Of a stretch of DNA of 64,000 nt, positions 57,501 to 64,000 are shown piece by piece (the stretch's first letter is position 1; every line of letters starts with the position of its first letter). Made by a program: the position numbers and the translations under genes. Source of the DNA: Cytospora piceicola (lineage: Eukaryota > Ascomycota > Sordariomycetes > Diaporthales > Cytosporaceae); NCBI GenBank assembly GCA_023375675.1, contig JALQBC010000038.1, positions 124,001 to 188,000 on the forward strand, in the 5' to 3' direction. Below the pieces are notes generated by a model. It searched no databases. It saw nothing but the letters and a program-made list of their open reading frames with translations, and had not been told where the DNA came from.

Positions 57501-58945
57501 CGTTTCTACCTCAAGACCGAAGGGATACGAATTTCGTCACGCGGGGTGGCCTACTGGAATTCGAGACCGAACAGCAAAAGTTCATTGCTGAACGCGAGAA
57601 CAAAGAGCCGATGCTCGTTTACATCGCTTTAACTGACATCCCTCCTACCCCCAAATCACCACACATTCAACCTCAAGAGGACACAGACATGCAGTCTGGC
57701 ACCGTCGAATCATTACCACAGGATAGCCCGCAGCTTGCTGAAATCCATCTTCGCTGGACAGAAGCAAACTCGCGCGGATTATCTTGGGCGCGATTGAACG
57801 CGTTGCGCAGGGCTCAGAAGGCACACGCCCCACCAGCTGGCATCACTCAACAACCCAACTTGCAGTTAACCCCGCCTAAAACCTTCGACCAGGCCACGCC
57901 TGTCGCTCGAGAAGGTGCCATGTCCAAAGAAGATCAAGTCATTGCCTTGCTTACCTCTAGCAGAGTTCACAACTGGGCAGACCCCGACCCATACGATCCA
58001 GCCAATCTTAAGACACATCGTCGCTACGATTACGTGGATGTTGAACTTCAACGAGCAGCCAGCCTGGTCGAAGACGTGGCGGAGAAGCTGAAGGGCAAAC
58101 CTGCCCCGCCTACGGAGCCACCCGAGTGGATGAAGCATGATTCTGCCAGAGTTGCGGAATGGTGGCACGGATACAACAAGGACAAGCACCGTGCGGATCA
58201 GCGAGCACAACAGCAACAGACGATGCAAGCGGCGCACCCAACACCAGCCGCTCAGCCACAGGCGGCCTCTCAGGCCACTCAAGCCACGCAGGCTGCCCAG
58301 GGCATGGCCGACCCGAATGCTGCTGCTTGGGCTGCATATTACGCACAGCTCCAGCAATACCAAGCACAGGCCCAACCCCAGGCCGCGTCACAGAACCCAT
58401 ACGAGCAGTACAACGCGTATCAGCAAACTGCACAAGCTCCTCAACAGCAGGCAGCACCTGCCCCGGCTGCCGGAGACTCCAACGCGCAGCTCCAAGCCGT
58501 CCTGGCAGCCTTGGGTGCCGCTCCCGTCCCGGTTGCCCAGCAACAGCAGCCTGCGCAAAACCCAGACGACCCTCAACTCCAAGCCCTGCTTGCCAGCCTT
58601 GCTGGTGGCTCGACTGCGCAACCATCCGCCCAGGCCTACCAGCAGCAGCAGGCCCAGTTTTCTCCCCCCAACCCAGCCGATCCCAACTACATGACATACA
58701 TTATGTCTCTCGCCTCAGGACAGCAGGCACAGCAGCCAGCCAACAACGGTCATCAACGCGACGACGACCGGGATCGAGATTCTGAGGAAGGGCATGCATC
58801 ACGCCGGGAGAAGGGCCGTGGTGGCAAGCACACTAACAGTGTGCCACGCGGTATCAACCCGAACAAGATTGGCACAAAGCCTTGTACCTTCTGGGCCAAG
58901 GGGATGTGCAACAAGGGCGAGCAGTGCACATTTCGGCATGACTAG
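54506..58945 (+). CDS. PNUTS-like CCCH zinc-finger protein, PP1-binding candidate
   Basis: An intronless 1,479-aa protein; ATG 54506 (MSGDNRQQWGYSQ) is the first in frame. Residues 1-400 are Gln/Pro/Ser/Asn-rich and likely disordered. A central folded part (about 430-720, from IDDKQFGRYFPVLNGQV to a helical bundle) resembles the TFIIS N-terminal/LEDGF type by position and helicity. A basic stretch then leads to R923-V-S-W926 in HLRVSWKDDN, matching the RVxF/W docking motif for protein phosphatase 1. The C-terminus has more Gln/Ala-rich sequence and one zinc finger, C1460-x7-C1468-x5-C1474-x3-H1478. TFIIS-N-like domain, PP1 docking and a final CCCH finger is the order of animal PNUTS (PPP1R10), a regulator of Pol II termination. 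The assignment is inference. Confidence 0.75.
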   Translation: MSGDNRQQWGYSQYNQAGHETGQGNFVNSTFGPAGNDINNVPFSVSQQWQPQDNHFIQGDGYPSYQSSGQGYPVQNFPGGNPHVQSHQHPQAYSAPISLDGQQEMPWDYDFGFDTNPLAGMADNIPYGTGLTHAPQTNSLPSSFPQELPSTVAPQQHQFMAEPSSGHFYTPSQAPQNSRSPQQQPPRVMVQQVNPRQAMEYQQPNISHQQSATSQNQQPNILQGPSQQPNQPQNLNMQQQPPRIGTPQPTSSTPQPRQSPFSGHQVPPLSIQQAQFATQNGRGSPVMPFSAHQQMNVPNPQPSLSNGPTTQSRFMPPQTMPVQRPMMPSPSPLANNTTLPSLKPKAQQSIQQYVQPDIQPSVQPKASVPVATSPVYQQVSAGGLAPPRVIRRDDNAIPSTRSRYVGFSHGHITNLEGSFEEARPIGDIKDPNEIDDKQFGRYFPVLNGQVRPLASSIVQDWSRAIESEDHTGQNEQEQRLKQHFGGAIPKYYEDVLKETKAAKDKASRKPGPKRSKTRPTDEADAAEWDAIGVVYLPSSQPTGAEIGTAVAAYGKLIRGLTADFQTTKQKLKSGKEADTTALKEQVARRLDIIYRAVDGAIKWGDRQVLANLGGNQKLISDFVTCLIHANNSADHNGKHAKGVLRLMSEITTVEKDFLMTNLQFAKISKKFESKGDSEVKEMVKKIKENVVSREEASKNALDISDATSAPEPASSLKSTSTSGSTVSKFMGSADAARRKAATTAVTKAPLTLSSAKRPRDEETETRSVKRLASEPSTAQASQPSQKITSSKVVIPAPNSATNAQSKLFLGSGMLGAKVKPVSKTVTKAVPAKSDSTTKLEAKKEPASARLDPLKARKAEPLKDDVPSTSKLGGIGGIGALLEEISKPKPAGRVTPEKESKVKKDETPEEKARRLRKEKRRHLRVSWKDDNVLTEVRVFHKDIAEDEGRASNMILDARDDRSEGMVLRQGLKGGAQLDDEDEEDELPYRPWFQPPGIDFAFLPQDRRDTNFVTRGGLLEFETEQQKFIAERENKEPMLVYIALTDIPPTPKSPHIQPQEDTDMQSGTVESLPQDSPQLAEIHLRWTEANSRGLSWARLNALRRAQKAHAPPAGITQQPNLQLTPPKTFDQATPVAREGAMSKEDQVIALLTSSRVHNWADPDPYDPANLKTHRRYDYVDVELQRAASLVEDVAEKLKGKPAPPTEPPEWMKHDSARVAEWWHGYNKDKHRADQRAQQQQTMQAAHPTPAAQPQAASQATQATQAAQGMADPNAAAWAAYYAQLQQYQAQAQPQAASQNPYEQYNAYQQTAQAPQQQAAPAPAAGDSNAQLQAVLAALGAAPVPVAQQQQPAQNPDDPQLQALLASLAGGSTAQPSAQAYQQQQAQFSPPNPADPNYMTYIMSLASGQQAQQPANNGHQRDDDRDRDSEEGHASRREKGRGGKHTNSVPRGINPNKIGTKPCTFWAKGMCNKGEQCTFRHD

Positions 58946-59438
58946 GCGGCTTCGTGTGAAGCTTCAGCCTGGACTTCTTTTTCTTTTCATCTTTTTTAAC
59001 CCATAAACCAAAACTGGAGGTGGTAACAATCACGACACCAGTCCTCTTTGGTTTTATCAAAACTTGCATTTTGGACACCGCATTGCGGGAGGGGTGGGGT
59101 CGCAACAGTGGATTCCTCCGGGGGTGCGGACGGTGGCGTTCGGGATGACATGGACATGTCGGCATTGAGGAATCGGAAAAGGCATATTTGGACGACAAGG
59201 AAGGGGAAGGAAAGACGGGGATAAACCCCATTGCACATGATATCTTAGAGTATTGTACTGCTACAGTGTACGACTTCCACACATAGGGATATAAAGAAGA
59301 TGTCTCTGGAGTATGTCCTGTTCTATTGTGATGTTCGTGACCGAGATGATTTCCTCGTAAACATTGGTTAGCATATGCGAGAAGATCCTATCGACAGTAG
59401 GATGGGTAGTTTTTTATTCTTTAGATAGCCCGTCTGTG
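58946..59438. other. Convergent intergenic region
   Basis: The 3' ends of the PNUTS-like and decarboxylase genes lie here. A T-rich segment at 58976-59000 could be part of a 3' UTR. No gene. Confidence 0.5.
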
Positions 59439-60259
59439 TTATGTCGAAGCTAACCCCAGTCTAATCTCTATAATCCTCACAATCTCAGACCACTCCTTCA
59501 TCGCACCATCCCCAACATCCCCACAAGCAAGACTCTTCTCCTGCGGCCTCAAGACCTCAAACCAGCCAGACTCAACGCTCCCGTCCCCGGCCTCCCTGAC
59601 GCCCCAGTCCTCGCTCAACACGCGGATCTGCCTCGCGGTGATGGGGTGAAGCCACATGGCGGTGTTCATAGCAGGGGCGACCAGGATCCTCTTCCGCCGG
59701 CCGTCGACGCGGCCGTCGGCGTCCCAGGCCCGGACGACGCTGGTCAGCAGGTTGTCGCACAGCCCGCCGACGACCTTGGCCAGGGTGTTTGCGCTGAGCG
59801 GCACGACGGCCATGAGGTCGGCCCAGCGGCGCAGCTCGATGTGCAGGATGCTGGCGCCGCGGCGCCACACGCCCTCGGCGGGGCCGACGCTGGGCCCGCG
59901 GCCCCACTCGTCCCCGTCGTGGTAGATGCCGTCCACGCCGGGGAGGGCGCCGAGGGAGGCGAGGGCGGGCTGCTCGGGGGACTGGCCGGCCAGGAAGTTG
60001 GCGGCGGAGGCGGTGAGGACGAGCCGGATGGAGAGGACGCCCGGGTGGGCGGCCGTCAGGGCGGCGATTATGTTGGGGATCTTGATGGTTGCTACGGAGC
60101 CGCTGGGTGTGGGGTTAGTATGATGGTAGTGGGTGCTTGTGACCTGGGTTGTGCTTACGAGGCTGCGAGGAGAAGGTGAGCCTTGCCGTCTTGTCGGGAT
60201 GTTACGAGTTCGGACAAGGCATTTGTGGTGGGATTATTGATCGAGGTGGCGCTCGCCAT
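59439..60259 (-). CDS. Phosphopantothenoylcysteine decarboxylase (HAL3-type flavoprotein)
   Basis: Two exons (60259-60159 and 60102-59439) with a 56-nt intron (donor GTAAGC, acceptor CAG, branch CTAAC) give 254 aa. The enzyme uses FMN to decarboxylate phosphopantothenoylcysteine in coenzyme A synthesis. Motifs: LLLAASGSVATIKIPN at the flavin-binding start, restored across the intron; LMAVVPLSANTLAKVVGGLCDNLLTSVVRAWD; and the PAMN clamp in VAPAMNTAMW. Yeast relatives (Hal3/Vhs3/Cab3) carry long acidic tails and also inhibit the phosphatase Ppz1. Here no acidic tail follows, so a plain decarboxylase is more likely. A transposon-like element lies 81 bp upstream of the start. Confidence 0.94.
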
Positions 60260-60339
60260 GGTGATGTTATTGTTTGGTCAAGGTGTTCAGGTATTTTTAT
60301 TATTTGTGCTGGGTTTTGGGCTGGGCTGTACTTCATATA

Positions 60340-60576
60340 CCGCATAGTCTGGTGAAACTGAGAATTAACCCCCCCGCTTTTATTGACCTCGCACGGACGT
60401 TGTAATCTCGCTTCTGAGCTTCCTCGACTTATCGTCGCTCCGATAAGGTACCTCCAGGGTTTAAGGAGATGTGTGGACCTACACTGACCTATAATATGTA
60501 TAGGTCTTGATTGAGGTTGATGACTGAGCATGAGAAAAGCGGGGGGGTTAATTCTCAGTTTGACCAGACTATGCGG
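60340..60576. mobile_element. MITE with 42-bp terminal inverted repeats
   Basis: A 237-bp element begins CCGCATAGTCTGG and ends with the reverse complement. The inverted repeats are about 42 bp long with one mismatch and include a run of seven C (or G). TA is present immediately outside both ends (60338-60339 and 60577-60578), as expected for TA target duplication by Tc1/mariner/pogo-type transposases. It encodes nothing and would need a transposase elsewhere. It lies in the promoter area of the decarboxylase gene. Confidence 0.88.
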
Positions 60577-60599
60577 TATGTCACAGTGCTCTGGGGGAT

Positions 60600-60671
60600 G
60601 GAGTCGATGGGTGAGTACTTAAGTAAGTGGGTAAGTGAGTAAGTCGATGAGTGAGTAAATGAGTAAGTGAG
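60600..60671. repeat. Imperfect GTAAGTGA-type short tandem repeats
   Basis: The stretch between the two palindromic elements consists of variants of GAGTAAGT. It has no coding role. Confidence 0.7.
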
Positions 60672-61115
60672 TGTGTGGGTTATAGTGCACGGTCCAGGCG
60701 TGTTTCGCGACGTTTTTAACGGTTTTAATCTCTTTCACTCAATCACCCTTTTGATTCAGGTCATAATTAAGAAGTAGAGCTAGCCCTCGAATAGTCTCAT
60801 CGAGAGTGATATAAGTATACAAGTTATTAGATCTAATAGTCGTTTTAGAATCTCGAAATCCGAAGGCTCGAGATCAAGCTTACGTATGACTGTTATATAC
60901 GTAAGATATCTAAATAATACCAACCTCCATTACCGGGATTTCAAAAGTTCACTATTAGATCTAGTAACCTATATAGCTAGCTATATACTTTCGATGAGAC
61001 GATTTACACAAGTAATCTTAGTTTTCAAATCAGACTTAAAATGGGACTGTAAATTAGCTAGAAAGGTGAGTTCCGGACTAAAACACGGCTGAACCGTACT
61101 GTATAACCCACACAG
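60672..61115. mobile_element. Foldback/MITE-like palindromic element
   Basis: The ends share TGTGTGGGTTATA in opposite orientation, followed by further imperfect matches such as CGTGTTT. Internally, a segment with CTCATCGAGAG and TTATTAGATCTAATAG near 60800-60840 reappears inverted near 60955-61000. The whole 440-bp unit is thus a large imperfect palindrome. It is AT-rich and non-coding. A target duplication was not clear. Confidence 0.65.
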
Positions 61116-63853
61116 CTATTGGAGCGTTGGTAGCGGATGAGTAATCGAGTCGCTGATAAGTGAGAGCTTGTTAATAATTAAGCCTGTAACTCGGCTATAT
61201 GACTTCTGAACGACTGCACGCTTATATGTAACTAGATCAAATGTGCAGTCATTTATAACAATAAGTTCTGCATATATAAACTACTGTTAATCCGTGTTAA
61301 GGCTTTATATAACTTTCCTAGAAGTTGTGCCCCTGAAGTCCATGGCTGAGGTCTACCGGAGAATCAGCCAAGTTTGTCAAAATAAACTAAGTAGTGTACA
61401 CAACGAATCCCTGATCTGTCTTGGCCGTCCACTGGCATTACCAAACTGGACTCGATTATCGACAGTCGTATTAGCACTGACCAGGTCGGTTCGTTCAGGA
61501 ATGTGTTAGTCCCTGCGGTAACTCTGTTGCCCATTATGCCCGACTCTAGATCCCGCATCTGCCACCAGTTGACAGCCACCACATCCAGTCGGTCATCGTG
61601 TGGTGCAGGTAGAAGGCTGGGTCTCCTAGAGAGACGTAGAGGTCCCGCCCGAGGTCGCCGCCGAGGGAGAATTGCCCGGTGTTGTTTTAGACTATCTAGG
61701 GACGAATGATACTGCTGCCAAAAAAATGACCTCCTCCATGGATATCTACTATGGGCCTCCCTAGCAGGCATGGTCGCTTCTTGTATCCCCTGGAAGAATG
61801 AGCTGAAAGGTGGCAATATCATCATGATTTCTAGTTCCGGCGACATGCTCTGGGATTCCGCGCAACATGACCATCTGGAGCGTTGTCGAAGCTCAACATT
61901 GGCATCGTGGGGGAGTCTGCCTGCCACATGGCTCCTCCTCAGAAGACCAGTCGGGCTCGAAGGTAGCAGCAGCTCCGGCAGGGGACAGCTGCAGATTACC
62001 TATCGGGAGAACATTCAGCTTGGCGGCAGCACATTCGCGGACAGGCAGAATGGTTGGTTTATGATATCAGGTGTGCAGCGGACGATACAAGCAGCGAAAG
62101 AGCATCCAATGCAAGTGTGAGAGGCCAAGACGGTGTTGGTCCAGGATCGTATGGGCTTGGGTACATGGGACATGGAGGCAATACCAGGAGCACGATTGTG
62201 GCGACGCGCGGTGTCAACACGAGCGACGACAGTGTGGACGTGGCTGCTATAGAGCAACAAGGGATTAGGAAGAGCGCAAAGATGACAGTCACATTCGAGG
62301 ACACAGCGAGAGCAAATTGACGGAGGGTACGGCGTCAAGAACGTGGTACTCGGCTGGGAACCAAACATAGCTTTCCCCATACATACTACCTAGGTATGTA
62401 TGTAGACACAAGCATTCAGACTAAGACCCATGGCATGTCTGTTAATGGAGGCTCACATTGTTCCCCCTACTTATACATAATCCCCCATAAATCGACATTC
62501 ACCCCACGCATGATTACCCCGGAAAACTGTATTCAGAGTACCCCTACCGACGGGGTTTCATAATATGGAAACCCACTGGCAGGGCTTAGCATGACGACCG
62601 TTGGAGGACTGAGCAGGACCATATGCCTGGCAGTCTTGATTATGGCTGTTCCTTGACGCTAGAATATGGCCTAAAAAAATACCTACGTCCGTTAATCTGG
62701 GGAAATCATCTTCCTTACCGATTGCATTTCTTGAGAACATTAGTCACTAACAGACTTTGGTGATTTTGGCGGGACATCTATGCCTGAAGTGTTAGCGACT
62801 GTGATTTCTACGTTTTATCCCGACGGCTTAACACGCTAAGCCCCCAGAAGTGCAAGGCCTGAAGACCTGCCCGTTCCGGAAGGTTTCGTGTAAGTCAAGC
62901 GAATCAGAAGACCTTATGGCTCCCAGAAGATCTAGGCGATAAAGACGGGGCGGGAGTTCCAGGAGGCAAATTCACAAGTTCTAGCCGACTGGCTGACAAG
63001 CCGCTCGCCCGCTTGTTTGTGAGGCGGAGCTGAACCTTGAAAGGATCTAACGAACTCCTTGGGGAAAAGGCTCCACTCGGCGAGGCCCGATCAGCCCACA
63101 ATGAACTCTTTCGTGCCTTTTGTGACCGGACAATCGCTTGATTATCAACCCCAGTCTGCCCATTCAATCCTGCGTTCTTACAAGGTGCGCTGACGGCCAG
63201 GACGGCCACCTCTGCAGCCAACCCCCGGGCCACCCGCATCTGCTCATACGCTCCAGCTGGTGGCATGTTTGCTACCCCCGAGTTTTCGACGAGCCCTCTG
63301 CAACCCGCAACCCGCAGCAGGCCTGCGCCCGTTTTTGCAGCAAATCCGCCCTGCCAGGTCCTGCCAGACTGCGAGTTCCGAGTCTCTGGGTCCGCTCCCA
63401 CGAGGAATCGCCGCCGCCCATCTGGCCATAACGAAAAAGGTTTCTGGGGAAATTCCCGACAGATCGGCATTGGTAAGGCTTCGTCCGGGTGAGTGCATCT
63501 GTTCCGTGGAAATGTCTCAGGTTTATAAAGTGAAGCTTCTGTCGTGCAATCTATTGTGTTCTTGTGTTCCATCCCATCAGCATCATCAGCATCATCAGCA
63601 TCAATCAGCATCAACAGCTTCAAACAATCAACCAGCTACTCCTCCAATCAAACCACCTCACCACAATCTCCATCTTTGTCTCACATACATTGTATTGCAC
63701 CTGCATCAAACCCAAGGTTACACTTTCTCGCACGACCTTGCCTCCACCCGTCGAATCAGATACACACCACAGTCGCACGACTACCACCCAAAAAAAAGGT
63801 CACACTCCACCCATTCTGCAATAACAGAAACAACCTACCCAATATCAACAACA
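61116..63853. other. Intergenic, possible gene remnants
   Basis: No complete gene is supported. Plus-strand frames at 61867-62064 and 62054-62320 and a minus frame at 61364-61927 overlap each other and lack clear start or splice context. A TACCTAGGTA palindrome is at 62387-62396. From about 63570 the plus strand is rich in CATCAG-type repeats and C/A sequence, a probable leader of the gene starting at 63854. Confidence 0.4.
63572..63625 (+). repeat. CATCAG short tandem repeat in a likely 5' leader
   Basis: Repeated CATCAG/CATCA units precede a C/A-rich leader. The tract lies about 230 bp upstream of the start at 63854. Confidence 0.7.
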
Positions 63854-64000
63854 ATGTCTCCCATCATCGCTCGTGCTGCCATCCGTGCCACCCGTGCTGC
63901 CGCACAGGGCCAGCAGGCACAGTTCTCCGTCATGCGCACCATGCGCAACGTCGCACGGGCCTTCGAGCCTCACCCGTTCCAGCGTCTCCCCATCGCCAAC
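63854..64000 (+). CDS. Partial CDS, probably mitochondrial protein (N-terminus)
   Basis: The frame opens at ATG 63854 (context ACAATGTC) and is still open at the window edge after 49 codons. The first 35 residues (MSPIIARAAIRATRAAAQ and on) contain several Arg, many Ala and no acidic residue, the composition of a mitochondrial presequence. The later part reads NVARAFEPHPFQRLPIAN. I do not recognise the family. The upstream C/A-rich leader supports a real start. Confidence 0.7.
   Translation, partial: MSPIIARAAIRATRAAAQGQQAQFSVMRTMRNVARAFEPHPFQRLPIAN

Noticed and set aside
62904..63623. A 239-codon minus ORF upstream of the last gene
   Set aside because: It lies in likely promoter and leader DNA, contains a translated CATCAG repeat and shows no domain.
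1..64000. tRNA and rRNA genes
   Set aside because: I looked for B-box-like GGTTCRANTCC on both strands and for conserved rRNA segments and found no convincing case; a covariance-model scan would be decisive.

Overview
The window looks like a chromosome segment of a filamentous ascomycete, most likely a Sordariomycete. The evidence is: protein genes with short (about 50-100 nt) GT-AG introns carrying CTRAC-type branch points; typical fungal families (chitin synthase, fungal rhodopsin-type membrane protein, CorA-like and Fig1-like membrane proteins); and an AT-rich island with the dinucleotide signature of repeat-induced point mutation (RIP). The genus cannot be told from the sequence. No rRNA, tRNA or CRISPR was recognised.

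Region 1 (1-9.9 kb) is a repeat/RIP island. From about 944 to 7024 one plus-strand frame stays continuous for about 2,000 codons, provided the many TAA/TAG codons are read as RIP-converted CAA/CAG. It carries an intact Walker-A P-loop and ends in a degenerate 9-bp repeat. It is followed by a 35-bp perfect hairpin, 2.1 kb of TTAC-type satellite with a 172-bp higher-order period, and a tandem pair of about 225-bp units.

Region 2 (9.9-18.4 kb) is gene-poor and accessory-like. It holds a possible HNH-protein fragment, a Fig1-like membrane protein whose exons must be assembled across frames, a CorA-like membrane protein with an awkward exon junction, and two oppositely oriented copies of a dispersed repeat built from 16-nt units.

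Region 3 (18.4-38.3 kb) is core genome: 5-hydroxyisourate hydrolase (-), GET3 (+), MPE1 (-), a PRELI/MSF1 protein (+), mitochondrial release factor MRF1 (-), cytosolic Trp-tRNA synthetase (+), a gamma-glutamyltranspeptidase-like enzyme (+), GRX5 (-) and a J-domain/zinc-knuckle protein (-). The genes serve general housekeeping: tail-anchored protein insertion, mRNA 3'-end processing, translation, Fe-S and thiol metabolism, and purine breakdown. They do not form a biosynthetic cluster.

Region 4 (38.3-64 kb) holds a chitin synthase (+), a fungal rhodopsin-type membrane protein (+), the SM protein SLY1 (-), a 1,479-aa PNUTS-like CCCH protein (+), phosphopantothenoylcysteine decarboxylase (-), two palindromic transposon-like elements at 60.3-61.1 kb, and the start of a probably mitochondrial protein cut by the window edge. 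A 10-bp palindrome, TACCTAGGTA, recurs eight times, always between genes. Intron positions were derived by hand from splice signals and frame continuity.
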